Source: Gaetbulibacter_A aestuarii
GTDB taxonomy: Bacteria; Bacteroidota; Bacteroidia; Flavobacteriales; Flavobacteriaceae
Direction of reading: 5' to 3'
Length of the DNA: 64,000 nucleotides
Assembly: GCF_039537665.1 (NCBI RefSeq)
Contig: NZ_BAABAY010000002.1
Span: forward strand, 124,001 to 188,000
In this document: positions 34,056-42,921 of the stretch, piece by piece
How the letters are laid out: each line of letters begins with the position of its first letter
How positions within the stretch are numbered: position 1 is the first letter of the stretch
The notes under the pieces: model-generated
The model's input: the letters and a program-made list of their open reading frames with translations, nothing else
Database searches by the model: none
What the model was told of the DNA's origin: nothing
Program-made: the position numbers and the translations under genes

Positions 34056-34866
34056 AGCGTAGCATTCTTAAAAATAAATAAATGAAAGGTGCGGCAAAAA
34101 TAATACTATCTAATCGATCCATCAAACCTCCGTGCCCCGGCATGATAATTCCACTATCTTTTACTCCAGCCTGTCTTTTAAATTTTGATTCGATTAAATC
34201 GCCCAGTGTTCCGAAAACACTAATAATTATACTAAGAATTAACCAATGGGTAAAATTTAAAGTATTAGAATAGGTTGCAATAAAATAACTCGCCACACAA
34301 GCAAAAAATAAACCTCCCAGAAATCCTTCAACTGTTTTTTTTGGTGATATTTTTTCAAATAGCTTTTGTTTACCAAAGTTTTTTCCAACCAAATAAGCAA
34401 AAGAGTCGTTTGTCCATATTAATAAAAAAGCACCGAGTAATATATTCGGGTTGAAGTCCTTATAAAAATAGGGGATTAAAATAAGAAATACAAAACCACT
34501 GGAGAGGTAAAAGGTGCTTAGTATAAAGCGTTTAGAACCGAAAAGTGGAATACCTTTATCTGAGAATAAATCTTTAATTAAAAACAGCTGAACAAAGATG
34601 CTTATAACGATAATGATTTGAACTAATTTATCGATGTCGGAGGTGCTATGGAATGCGTAAAGCCAAAAGGCAAAAAAACCATAACCCAGGAAGAAAATAA
34701 GGTAAGGAATAAAACTTTTTAATTGAATTAGTTTTTTAAACTCAGCGATGCAAATTATGCCGAAAGCACCTAAAAGGATGAGTAGGGCCGGTTCATAATG
34801 AATGCATAAAAGCAACAATATCACATAAAATAAACCTGAAAGTGATCTAACGAGAATTTCTTTCAT
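34045..34866 (-). CDS. cdsA: Phosphatidate cytidylyltransferase
   Basis: The 273-aa polytopic membrane protein has the CdsA signature at its C-terminus: FKRQAGVKDSGIIMPGHGGLMDRLDS. Other marks are WTNDSFAYLVGKNFGK and FEKISPKKTVEGFLGG. It makes CDP-diacylglycerol from phosphatidate and CTP, the precursor of all bacterial phospholipids. It is 1 bp from the LUD gene and overlaps psd. Confidence 0.97.
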   Translation of the reverse strand: MKEILVRSLSGLFYVILLLLCIHYEPALLILLGAFGIICIAEFKKLIQLKSFIPYLIFFLGYGFFAFWLYAFHSTSDIDKLVQIIIVISIFVQLFLIKDLFSDKGIPLFGSKRFILSTFYLSSGFVFLILIPYFYKDFNPNILLGAFLLIWTNDSFAYLVGKNFGKQKLFEKISPKKTVEGFLGGLFFACVASYFIATYSNTLNFTHWLILSIIISVFGTLGDLIESKFKRQAGVKDSGIIMPGHGGLMDRLDSIIFAAPFIYLFLRMLRYVS

Positions 34867-34867
34867 C

Positions 34868-35482
34868 CTATAAATCTTCTAACAAAAGAAGGTATAAATT
34901 TTTGGAACTACTACCGTAACTTAAAAAATCTTTGTCTTTGTCCGCGTCCGATTTAAAATGTTTAATTGTGGTAATGTTAGTTGGGATCTTTTTTTGATTT
35001 TTTGTTTTTATACCACGTAAACCTTCGCCAATAGTATCAACGATCTGGCTCGTAGTGGCGTAAACAATAAAGTTTGCAGGTAATTCTGAAAGTTTCTTTT
35101 CAAAAATTTGATGGGATGATATAAGTAAGGAACCATCATTGGCAATCAGATTTTCACAAGTAGTTAAAAAGAATGTTGATTCACTACTTACTCTGGTTGT
35201 ATTGAGCTCTGAATCTTTAAATCTAGCTTTAAGATTTTCATCAAGTAAAAGGGCCTTTTTAGATTCCCATTTGTTTTCGTCAATGATGTTTTGCAAATTC
35301 TCAAAAATTTCATTTAGGTTATCACAATACAAGAATTTACCACCATTAGCTTTAAAGTTTATTGTAAACCTCTCATCTATTGGTAGTTTAATTTCCGGCA
35401 TGTATTTGCCTCGTTCTGATGATTTAATTTCCTTCTCCGAGTCACCAGATTTTGAACCAAAAATTTTTCTAAAAAGACTCAT
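34868..35482 (-). CDS. LUD domain (LutC/YkgG-like) protein
   Basis: The 204-aa protein shows the LUD fold hallmarks: CENLIANDGSLLISSHQIFEKKLSELPANFIVYA and an IKTKNQKKIPTNITTI tail. LUD proteins act in lactate oxidation (LutB/LutC), but no lutA or lutB is adjacent; here it is the first gene of a phospholipid operon, an arrangement I believe is common in Flavobacteriaceae. Its role in lipid or envelope metabolism is unknown. The promoter overlaps the ftsH terminator. Confidence 0.75.
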   Translation of the reverse strand: MSLFRKIFGSKSGDSEKEIKSSERGKYMPEIKLPIDERFTINFKANGGKFLYCDNLNEIFENLQNIIDENKWESKKALLLDENLKARFKDSELNTTRVSSESTFFLTTCENLIANDGSLLISSHQIFEKKLSELPANFIVYATTSQIVDTIGEGLRGIKTKNQKKIPTNITTIKHFKSDADKDKDFLSYGSSSKNLYLLLLEDL

Positions 35483-35521
35483 CTATTTTGGTGCTATTAA
35501 CTCAATTCTTTTGGCCTTGTT

Positions 35522-35529
35522 CAAATATA
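35522..35529 (-). promoter_or_regulatory. -10 box of the LUD-cdsA-psd-ACBP operon (TATATTTG)
   Basis: Exact TAnnTTTG on the minus strand, 39 bp upstream of the LUD start. It begins one base after the U-tract of the ftsH terminator ends. Confidence 0.5.
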
Positions 35530-35530
35530 A

Positions 35531-35568
35531 AAAATCTTAAACTAACCGTAAGGCTAATTTAAGATTTT
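35531..35568 (-). terminator. Rho-independent terminator after ftsH
   Basis: Perfect 11-bp stem AAAATCTTAAA (35531-35541) with TTTAAGATTTT (35558-35568), loop 16 nt, followed on the minus strand by a T-rich run. It separates ftsH from the LUD operon. Confidence 0.7.
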
Positions 35569-35597
35569 GTTAAATTAAAATATTTTGAACTTAAAAC

Positions 35598-37610
35598 TTA
35601 GTTTTCTCCGCTTTCAGTTGTTTTTGCTTCCTCAGCCTTATCAGCTTTGTTAAAGGTTTCAGAGGTTTCGGAGGCTGGTTTTATGGGTTCTTCTTTTTCA
35701 AAGGCCCGTTTCCCAAAAATCTTCTCTAAATTATCTTTAAAAATAACCTCTTTATCTAAAAGTACTTCAGCAAGTTCCGTTAATTTATCTTTATTTTCCT
35801 CTAATATTTTAATAGCACGCTGATACTGTGTTTCAATAATATTGGAAATTTCTTTATCAATAAGTTCGGCGGTTTGCTCGCTATATGGCTTTGTAAAACT
35901 GTAATCGTTTTGTCCACTGGAATCGTAATAAGTTATGTTTCCAATCTTATCACTTAAACCATAGATAGTAACCATGGCTCTTGCTTGTTTTGTAACTTTT
36001 TCCAGGTCACTTAAGGCTCCGGTGGAGATCTTATCAAAAATAACTTTCTCTGCAGCTCGTCCGCCCATGGCGGCACACATTTCATCAAGCATTTGCTCCG
36101 GACGCACAATTAGGCGCTCTTCAGGCAAATACCAGGCAGCTCCCAGAGATCGACCACGAGGCACTATAGTAACTTTCACTAAAGGTGCAGCATGTTCCAG
36201 CATCCAGCTTATAGTCGCATGACCCGCTTCGTGAAAGGCAACTGCTTTTTTCTCCGAAGGCGTGATGATCTTGTTTTTCTTTTCTAATCCACCAATAATA
36301 CGGTCTACTGCATCTAAGAAGGCTTGTTTACCTACCTCTTTTTTTCCGTTTCTGGCAGCAATTAAAGCGGCTTCGTTACAAACATTGGCAATGTCGGCTC
36401 CGGAGAATCCCGGTGTTTGTTTTGCAAGAAATTCAGTATCAAGTTCCTTACTTCGTTTAATTGGACGCAGGTGAACTTCAAAAATTTCTTTACGTTCTCT
36501 AACATCAGGAAGATCTACAAAAATTTGTCTGTCAAATCGGCCGGCACGCATCAAAGCTTTATCTAAAATATCAGCACGGTTTGTAGCAGCAATAACGATA
36601 ACGTTAGCATTTGTGCCAAATCCATCCATTTCAGTCAAGAGTTGGTTTAATGTATTTTCGCGCTCGTCATTACTTCCTGAAATTGCATTTTTACCACGGG
36701 CTCTACCAATGGCATCAATTTCATCTATAAAAATAATAGAAGGTGATTTTTCTTTTGCTTGTTTGAACAGGTCCCGCACTCGAGATGCACCAACACCAAC
36801 AAACATTTCTACGAAATCAGATCCTGAAAGCGAGAAGAAAGGTACTTTAGCTTCCCCTGCAACAGCACGTGCTAAAAGGGTTTTACCCGTTCCTGGAGGT
36901 CCTACCAATAAGGCTCCTTTTGGAATTTTTCCTCCTAAAGACGTGTATTTTTCAGGAAACTTCAAAAAGTCCACAATTTCCTGAACTTCCTCTTTAGCTC
37001 CTTCTAAACCTGCCACATCTTTAAACGTGGTTTTCACTTCGGTATTCTGATCGAAAAGTTTGGCTTTCGATTTTCCGATGTTGAAGATCTGTCCACCGGC
37101 ACCACCACCGGCACCGCCAGACATACGTCTCATAATAAAGATCCAAACGGCAATTAACAGAATAAACGGCAGGATACTCATAAGTAAGTTACCCCAATCA
37201 TTGGTTTCTGTATCGTATTTAATTGTTGGTTTCGTTTTTAAGGTTTCCGTAACAGAAGCGATCTTGTTTTCAAAATTCTGCAGATCTCCAAACTCAAAAG
37301 TGTAGTTTGGTAGGGGTGTAGCGGAAGGTAAAAACGATTGCGGTTTGGAATTTTTGTGTTCCTCTTTTTGTTGTGCTTCTTTGGTTAAGTAAACCTTAGC
37401 AACACCTGTATTTTTTATGATATCTACTTTCTGAACATCACCATCCTTCAAAAACTTAAAAAATTCAGATGGCGTTGTGGTATTGGTATCACTATACCCA
37501 CTGCCGCCAAATAATTGGAAGCCCAAGAATAGGGCGATTAAAATACCGTAAATCCAATACGGATTGAACTTAGGTTTCTTGTCTTTTATATTTTTCTTTT
37601 CGTTTGCCAT
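35598..37610 (-). CDS. ftsH: ATP-dependent zinc metalloprotease FtsH
   Basis: The 670-aa protein has two transmembrane helices (about 18-35 and 144-160) around a periplasmic domain, then an AAA+ module with Walker A GPPGTGKT (237-244), Walker B IIFIDEID (292-299), the pore motif FVGVGASRVRD and SRH TNRADILDKALMRAGRFDRQ, and the M41 peptidase with HEAGH (460-464). The C-terminal tail (about 640-670) is acidic and low-complexity. It degrades membrane and regulatory proteins. It follows rsfS by 6 bp in the same operon. A long periplasmic segment is typical for the phylum. Confidence 0.98.
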   Translation of the reverse strand: MANEKKNIKDKKPKFNPYWIYGILIALFLGFQLFGGSGYSDTNTTTPSEFFKFLKDGDVQKVDIIKNTGVAKVYLTKEAQQKEEHKNSKPQSFLPSATPLPNYTFEFGDLQNFENKIASVTETLKTKPTIKYDTETNDWGNLLMSILPFILLIAVWIFIMRRMSGGAGGGAGGQIFNIGKSKAKLFDQNTEVKTTFKDVAGLEGAKEEVQEIVDFLKFPEKYTSLGGKIPKGALLVGPPGTGKTLLARAVAGEAKVPFFSLSGSDFVEMFVGVGASRVRDLFKQAKEKSPSIIFIDEIDAIGRARGKNAISGSNDERENTLNQLLTEMDGFGTNANVIVIAATNRADILDKALMRAGRFDRQIFVDLPDVRERKEIFEVHLRPIKRSKELDTEFLAKQTPGFSGADIANVCNEAALIAARNGKKEVGKQAFLDAVDRIIGGLEKKNKIITPSEKKAVAFHEAGHATISWMLEHAAPLVKVTIVPRGRSLGAAWYLPEERLIVRPEQMLDEMCAAMGGRAAEKVIFDKISTGALSDLEKVTKQARAMVTIYGLSDKIGNITYYDSSGQNDYSFTKPYSEQTAELIDKEISNIIETQYQRAIKILEENKDKLTELAEVLLDKEVIFKDNLEKIFGKRAFEKEEPIKPASETSETFNKADKAEEAKTTESGEN

Positions 37611-37616
37611 TTTTTT

Positions 37617-37988
37617 TTAATAACTGGTTTCTATAACTGTTGTTTTTGCATCGCCCCAAAGGCTTTCTATATCGTAATACTCGCGTACGTGTTTTTGGAA
37701 TACATGCACAACAACATTTACATAATCTATGAGAACCCATTCGGCATTATCTAAACCTTCAGTATGCCATGGGTTATCCTTTAATTCTTTACTTACTTTT
37801 TTTTGGATTGAATTTACAATGGCGCTTACCTGTGTATTTGAAGTTCCTTCGCAAATGATAAAGTAATCACAAACCGTATTTTCAATGTCTCTTAAATCTA
37901 GAATTGTAATCTCTTTACCTTTAACATCTTCGATTCCATTAATTATTGCCGATATCAACTGGTCTGTGCTTCTATTTTCTTTCGCCAT
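37617..37988 (-). CDS. rsfS: Ribosomal silencing factor RsfS
   Basis: The 123-aa protein has the RsfS/Iojap pattern: GKEITILDLRDIENTVCDYFIICEGTSNTQVSAI, WHTEGLDNAEWVLIDY and VNVVVHVFQKHVREYYDIESLWGDA. It binds uL14 on the 50S subunit and blocks subunit joining in starvation. It is the first gene of the rsfS-ftsH operon, with a TAACTTTG -10 box 20 bp upstream. Confidence 0.97.
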   Translation of the reverse strand: MAKENRSTDQLISAIINGIEDVKGKEITILDLRDIENTVCDYFIICEGTSNTQVSAIVNSIQKKVSKELKDNPWHTEGLDNAEWVLIDYVNVVVHVFQKHVREYYDIESLWGDAKTTVIETSY

Positions 37989-38008
37989 TAATTTAATTTA
38001 AATTTGTG

Positions 38009-38016
38009 CAAAGTTA
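38009..38016 (-). promoter_or_regulatory. -10 box of rsfS-ftsH (TAACTTTG)
   Basis: Exact TAnnTTTG on the minus strand in the 93-bp region shared with the divergent birA gene. Confidence 0.5.
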
Positions 38017-38081
38017 TTATTTTTTTAGTTCTTTATGGATTAAAAAAGCGTAACATTCTTCTAAGCAAAAATAACAACTAC

Positions 38082-38813
38082 ATGCTTATAATCAAACTTG
38101 ATGCCATCCCCTCTACTAACAGTTATTTAAGAATGCTTAGTAGTGAAAAACGCTTGAAAGATTATACGGTTGTTCAGACTACAAACCAAACAGAGGGCAG
38201 GGGGCAACGGGGTACTTCCTGGTATTCTGAACCGGGCAAAAACCTTGCGCTTAGTGTGTTTAAGGATGTTTCGGGGATAAGTTTAAAGCAGTCTTTTCTA
38301 ATTAGTATCGTGACCTCACTTGCGGTATTACGTTGTTTGAAAACTTTTGGCATTCCTAAATTGAAAATTAAATGGCCTAACGACATTTTGGCAGAGAATA
38401 AAAAAATATGCGGAATTCTTATTGAAAATGTCATACAACAGCACCAATACAAAGGGTCTATTATTGGAATTGGTTTAAATGTTAATCAAATAACCTTTAA
38501 TAATCTTCCACAAGCTAGCTCTCTTAAAAGCATCACCGGGCGAAATTTTAATTTTGATGAATTGACCAACGGTATTTTAAAAGAATTGAAAAAGGGTTTT
38601 AAAAATTTGGAAAAAGGGAAGATCGATGATTTAAAATTGGATTATGAAGAGCATCTATTTAGAATAAATAAACCATCCACTTTTAAAGATGCAGAAGGTA
38701 ATATGTTTTCCGGTTATATAAAAAATGTTTCTGATTCCGGAGCGCTTCAGGTGTTATTGGAAGATGGTATTGTAAGAGCTTTTGATCTCAAGGCGCTTAC
38801 CTTAATGTATTAA
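38082..38813 (+). CDS. birA: Biotin--[acetyl-CoA-carboxylase] ligase (no DNA-binding domain)
   Basis: The 243-aa protein is the catalytic module only: DAIPSTNSYL, QTTNQTEGRGQRGTSWYSEPGKNL (biotin-binding loop), KWPNDILAENKKICGILIEN and IGIGLNVNQ. The helix-turn-helix of E. coli BirA is absent, so it is a pure ligase. The frame is also open from 38004, but the product begins at MLIIKLD in relatives, so ATG 38082 is chosen. It biotinylates acetyl-CoA carboxylase. It ends with a 4-bp convergent overlap with the SRPBCC gene. Confidence 0.95.
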   Translation: MLIIKLDAIPSTNSYLRMLSSEKRLKDYTVVQTTNQTEGRGQRGTSWYSEPGKNLALSVFKDVSGISLKQSFLISIVTSLAVLRCLKTFGIPKLKIKWPNDILAENKKICGILIENVIQQHQYKGSIIGIGLNVNQITFNNLPQASSLKSITGRNFNFDELTNGILKELKKGFKNLEKGKIDDLKLDYEEHLFRINKPSTFKDAEGNMFSGYIKNVSDSGALQVLLEDGIVRAFDLKALTLMY

Positions 38814-39205
38814 ATAGCCTTGGGAATACTGTTCACCAAAGTTTCAATAAACTTCGTAATCGGGCTTTTGATCATCATGGCCATCATCGGATTAAAATCA
38901 CCATCAAAAAGTAATTGAACCTCACTTGAATTTTCATCCACTTCTTCAATATTACCCGTAAGTGTAAAATCTATCTTGCCACCGCCGGCTCCTAATATAA
39001 TTTTATTTGGCGCTTCTACAGCTTTCTTTTTTAAGGTGATTTCCGGCATCCCTTTTAAAGCAAATAAAAAGGTGTTATCATCAATAACTTCGAATTTACT
39101 GATGTTCTCAGGCATTAAGGATTCAAAGTTTTTTACGTTTGAAAGAAAATCAAAAACCGATTTTGGTGATTTTTGAACGTTTATTTTCGGTGATTCAAGA
39201 TTCAT
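38810..39205 (-). CDS. SRPBCC family protein (polyketide cyclase/START-like)
   Basis: The 131-aa protein has the SRPBCC pattern: INVQKSPKSVFDFLSNVKNFESLMPENISKFE, then beta-strands, and a C-terminal long helix (MIKSPITKFIETLVNSI). Such proteins bind hydrophobic ligands in a cavity; no catalytic residues can be inferred. It lies 36 bp downstream of pyrE. Function unknown. Confidence 0.85.
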   Translation of the reverse strand: MNLESPKINVQKSPKSVFDFLSNVKNFESLMPENISKFEVIDDNTFLFALKGMPEITLKKKAVEAPNKIILGAGGGKIDFTLTGNIEEVDENSSEVQLLFDGDFNPMMAMMIKSPITKFIETLVNSIPKAI

Positions 39206-39241
39206 GTAAATTAATTTTTTAGAAAGGTATTAAAACTGAAA

Positions 39242-39883
39242 TTAACCTTTCCATTTTCCAGGATTACTGTTCCAGATTGAAAGTGTTTTAAGCTCTTTTT
39301 CAGAAATATAACGAGTGTCCAGAGCCTGGTCTAAAAGACTTTCGTAATTGCTTAAAGTATGAAGCGTTACATTGTTTTTTTTAAAATTTTCTGTAGCAAC
39401 ATCAAACCCATAAGTAAAAATAGCAACCATACCTTTTACTACCACTCCAGCTTCTTTTAAAGCTTTTACCGCATTCAAACTACTTTTTCCGGTACTGATC
39501 AGATCTTCCACAACAACCACATGTTGACCAGATTCAATTTGTCCTTCAATTTGATTTTGTCTGCCGTGGCCTTTAGCCTCCGGACGCACATAAATAAAAG
39601 GTAAATTTAAATATTCAGCAACTAACATACCAATACCTATAGCACCTGTAGCCACACCGGCAATCGCATCGGGTTTCCCATAATAATTTTCGATATGCCT
39701 GCCCATGGTTTCACGAACGTAGTTACGAATGGTCGGATAGGATAGAATAATTCGATTGTCACAATAAATTGGTGATTTCCAGCCTGATGCCCAAGTAAAA
39801 GGATCGGAAGGCTGCAATTTTATCGCATTGATCTGAAGTAAAACTTCAGCTGTTTTCTTTGCAGTTTGTTTGTCGATAATCAT
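39242..39883 (-). CDS. pyrE: Orotate phosphoribosyltransferase
   Basis: The 213-aa protein has the PRPP-binding motif VVVVEDLISTGKSSL, the WASGWKSPIYCDNR substrate segment and YVRPEAKGHGRQNQIEG flexible loop. It joins orotate to PRPP in pyrimidine synthesis. Near-consensus -10 (TATGTTTA) is seen directly upstream. It is co-directional with the SRPBCC gene. Confidence 0.98.
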   Translation of the reverse strand: MIIDKQTAKKTAEVLLQINAIKLQPSDPFTWASGWKSPIYCDNRIILSYPTIRNYVRETMGRHIENYYGKPDAIAGVATGAIGIGMLVAEYLNLPFIYVRPEAKGHGRQNQIEGQIESGQHVVVVEDLISTGKSSLNAVKALKEAGVVVKGMVAIFTYGFDVATENFKKNNVTLHTLSNYESLLDQALDTRYISEKELKTLSIWNSNPGKWKG

Positions 39884-40003
39884 ATGGCTAAAATAAACAT
39901 AAATTTAATTTTTCCCTGAAATCAACAGTGAATAAAAATATTTTTTTTCACAATTCTTTTTTTCTCATAAAAAACAGTATTTTTCATTAAAATTCTGCAA
40001 AAT

Positions 40004-40585
40004 ATGTATCACATTTTTGTCAACGACAAACCAATAATACTCACCACCAAAGACAAAAAACCCAAAGGAGCAAAAAGTTATAAACTTAAAACCGTTATAA
40101 TGAGGCGGGTCATTAAGAAGTTGAATAAATCTGATATTGAAGCGATATACTTAACCCATCATAATGAAGATAAGATCCTCAAAAAGTTTTTAAAAAAATT
40201 ACCCAATGTGATTGCCGGTGGCGGAAAGGTTCATAATCAACATGGAGAGGTTTTATTTATTTACAGAAATGACCGTTGGGATTTACCTAAAGGAAAGGCT
40301 GAAGGGAAAGAATCTATTGAAGATACGGCTATCCGGGAGGTAGAAGAAGAAACGGGCGTAAAAAATTTAACGATCACCAAACCTCTGGAAACTACATACC
40401 ACATCTTAAAACGTAATAATCGCTACAAAATAAAAATTACCTATTGGTTTGAAATGAATACGGATTACGATGGAAAATTGGAACCGCAAACCAAAGAGGG
40501 GATCACCAAGGCAAAATGGCTGAATAAAAAAAAGATGAAAAAAGCCTTAAAAAATTCTTATGCCAACATTAAAAGGCTTGTTTAA
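40004..40585 (+). CDS. NUDIX hydrolase
   Basis: The 193-aa protein has a complete Nudix box at 97-119 (G-x5-E-x7-REVEEETGV), preceded by an N-terminal extension of about 70 residues with a DIEAIYLTHHNEDKILKKFLKKL helix. The substrate is probably a nucleoside diphosphate derivative, but cannot be read from sequence. A near-consensus -10 (TATTTTTC, 39978-39985) lies upstream. It ends 4 bp from the convergent M14 peptidase gene. Confidence 0.9.
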   Translation: MYHIFVNDKPIILTTKDKKPKGAKSYKLKTVIMRRVIKKLNKSDIEAIYLTHHNEDKILKKFLKKLPNVIAGGGKVHNQHGEVLFIYRNDRWDLPKGKAEGKESIEDTAIREVEEETGVKNLTITKPLETTYHILKRNNRYKIKITYWFEMNTDYDGKLEPQTKEGITKAKWLNKKKMKKALKNSYANIKRLV

Positions 40586-40589
40586 TCAC

Positions 40590-42323
40590 CTATAATATTC
40601 TATAAATAGGATATTGTAAATGGGCTTTTTCGTAATATTTACTGTGTTTATGCAACCAATCTAATTGGGCATACCAATTTTTGGCAAAAGTAGAATCCGT
40701 TGTTTTTAACGTTTCAAACGCCATTTTCAAACTGTCATTTTCTGCTAATAATTGGGCGGCTTTATCCTCCCATACATAGGGTGAAAATCCTTCTTTTTGT
40801 TGAAGAATGGTATCGAAAAAGTTCCAATTAAAAAACGAATCTACAGCTTCGGGCTCTAAAGTTTCGAGGATATAGCGCACGCCATTTTGATTGGTTGGAA
40901 CAATGATATCGCCGGCTCTGAATGTTACAGTTTTTGTACTTTTATGCACCACTGTGTTCTTGTGCGGATAATGCCCTTCAAAGGCTTTATTCCCTGTTTC
41001 GTATTGCGCGATCCGGTAGGATTCTACCGTTATGGTGGTGTCTTGCATCATGGTGCGCATTTTTATTTTATTTAATTTCAATAAATCGATCACATTGAAC
41101 CATCCCTGGGGAATAACATAAGCTTTTGGAATGCTAACGGAAGCGGTAGGTTTAAAATAGTCCTGGTATTTAACGGGTTTTGTAAACGGTTTTGACCTAT
41201 TGTATTTTAAACGCTTAAATCCTGTAACGTCACTCTTAATGAACGTACCCTCGTAACCTTCAAACTGAAGTGTGGTAGATTTGGTAGTATCTACTTCCCA
41301 TTGCAACGGATAACTTTTACCAACGGTATAATTTTTATAAGCCTTGGCTCTTAAATCACTTATTTCCTTGCCATCTTCTTCAGTTATTTCTAACATGCTT
41401 TTCATGAGTTCATAAGTACCTTCAACCCGCTGTTTATAGGGTTTTAGCATGTGTGTTTCCACCATCATTCCGAAGGAATTGAACAGGGTAGTGTAACCTG
41501 TTGAATATCGCGGACTGTCAAAAAATTGTGAAAATCCATTTTCAGGAACCTGATTAAAAACATTAACATATGGCGTAATGATCAATTTTTTTTTCTTTAA
41601 CTTTTCAATAAGTTCAGGCATCATTTTATGGTGTAAATAAGGTCCGAGATCGCCCCCTAGTTTATTGTGTTGGGTAAATAAATGGGTAAGCGTATATTGG
41701 TAGTCTGCACCATTACTAACATGATTATCAATAAACACATCTGGTTGTACTAAATGGAAAATTTTTGCAAAGCTTCGGGCATTTTTAGTATCGCTTTTTA
41801 TGAAGTCGCGATTCAGATCGTAATTCCGCGCATTACCCCGAAATCCATAGGACTCCGGGCCGTTTTGATTTGTTCTTGAAAATGAATTTCTATTCAAACT
41901 ACCTCCTACATTATAAATAGGAATCGTTGCTAAAACGGTTTTCTTTGGCGCCTTTATGGTACCGTTTGCAAGATCACGAAAAAACATCATGGTAGCATCG
42001 ATGCCATCAGGTTCTCCGGGATGAATGCCATTATTAATGAGTAAAATTCGTTTGTTTTCACGAATGATTTCATAATTAAATTGACTATCCGGATTGTAAG
42101 TAACAAGGTGTAGAGGTTTGCCGGAATCGGTTTCACCTATGGTTTGAATTTTAATTTCAGGATAGTATTCGGCTAAATGTTTATAATACGCTATAGTTTC
42201 CTTGTAAGTTGCCGTTTGTGTTCCTTGCGATTTTTCAAAACGCGTTTCAAAATTATCAGAGGAGTTGTTGTGTTTTGAACAAGAAAACACAAAGCAAATC
42301 ATTATTAAAAGGAGGTATTTCAT
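40590..42323 (-). CDS. M14 family zinc carboxypeptidase, lipoprotein
   Basis: The 577-aa protein has a lipoprotein signal with lipobox VFSC (Cys15). M14 zinc ligands are visible: NNGIHPGEPDGID (His and Glu), IDNHVSNGADY (His), and the catalytic Glu in MMVETHMLKP. DLNRDFIKSDT matches the substrate region. A further C-terminal part (about 370-577) follows. The family removes C-terminal residues from peptides or murein; here it would act outside the cytosol. Exact specificity unknown. Confidence 0.92.
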   Translation of the reverse strand: MKYLLLIMICFVFSCSKHNNSSDNFETRFEKSQGTQTATYKETIAYYKHLAEYYPEIKIQTIGETDSGKPLHLVTYNPDSQFNYEIIRENKRILLINNGIHPGEPDGIDATMMFFRDLANGTIKAPKKTVLATIPIYNVGGSLNRNSFSRTNQNGPESYGFRGNARNYDLNRDFIKSDTKNARSFAKIFHLVQPDVFIDNHVSNGADYQYTLTHLFTQHNKLGGDLGPYLHHKMMPELIEKLKKKKLIITPYVNVFNQVPENGFSQFFDSPRYSTGYTTLFNSFGMMVETHMLKPYKQRVEGTYELMKSMLEITEEDGKEISDLRAKAYKNYTVGKSYPLQWEVDTTKSTTLQFEGYEGTFIKSDVTGFKRLKYNRSKPFTKPVKYQDYFKPTASVSIPKAYVIPQGWFNVIDLLKLNKIKMRTMMQDTTITVESYRIAQYETGNKAFEGHYPHKNTVVHKSTKTVTFRAGDIIVPTNQNGVRYILETLEPEAVDSFFNWNFFDTILQQKEGFSPYVWEDKAAQLLAENDSLKMAFETLKTTDSTFAKNWYAQLDWLHKHSKYYEKAHLQYPIYRIL

Positions 42324-42447
42324 ATTTAAAATTTTGTAAATCTATTATTTGTTTTCCTAAAAAGAAAAATTAATTCACTATCTTAGAATACATGTAAAAA
42401 GCTATTCATTTTTTAACTAATTGATTAATAGCCCTCTCAATTTAAAT

Positions 42448-42816
42448 ATGAATAGTTATACTTTGTCATTTGGTGAAATAACCATACTGGAACCTAATTT
42501 AGCCGAAGTTATCATTAATGAAGGCATTGAACTTGACGAAAACATGGTCTTGGAATATACTGAATTCCTCAACGACAATTTGGATACCCCATATTATCTG
42601 ATAATCAACAAAAAGCATTCTTATTCATACACGTTTGGCGCACAAAAAACCTTGGCTAATTTAGAATTTATAGGAGCTTACGCTGTAGTTGCAACGAATC
42701 TGGGTGCTGTAATGTCTACCGAAACCTTGGTAAGAATCGGTGATAATCCTAATCTCAATCTTCAAATTTTCGGATCGCGAGAGGAAGCTCTGGAATGGCT
42801 CGAAACTCAATACTAG
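42448..42816 (+). CDS. STAS/SpoIIAA-like small protein of unknown function
   Basis: The 122-aa protein has an alternating strand-helix pattern (EVIINEGIELDENMVLEYTEF, YYLIINKKHSYSYTFGAQK, GSREEALEWLETQY) as in SpoIIAA/STAS-like proteins found in Bacteroidota. A TTG at 42421 is in frame, but ATG 42448 is the more likely start. It precedes a SulP transporter that has its own promoter and STAS domain, so linkage is not proven. Function unknown. Confidence 0.75.
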   Translation: MNSYTLSFGEITILEPNLAEVIINEGIELDENMVLEYTEFLNDNLDTPYYLIINKKHSYSYTFGAQKTLANLEFIGAYAVVATNLGAVMSTETLVRIGDNPNLNLQIFGSREEALEWLETQY

Positions 42817-42868
42817 CTTCATTCTCAAACGTTTTAGTTTAATTTAGCTGTATTAATTGTACTTCTCC

Positions 42869-42898
42869 TTGGTACACGCTTTTTAAACTGTATTTTTG
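42869..42898 (+). promoter_or_regulatory. Promoter of the SulP transporter gene (TTG-N19-TATTTTTG)
   Basis: TTG at 42869-42871 and TATTTTTG at 42891-42898 are separated by 19 bp, which fits the full Bacteroidota -33/-7 consensus. It is one of the two best promoters in the window. Start codon at 42922. Confidence 0.75.
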
Positions 42899-42921
42899 CA
42901 GCTTCAAAAAACACAGCAACC

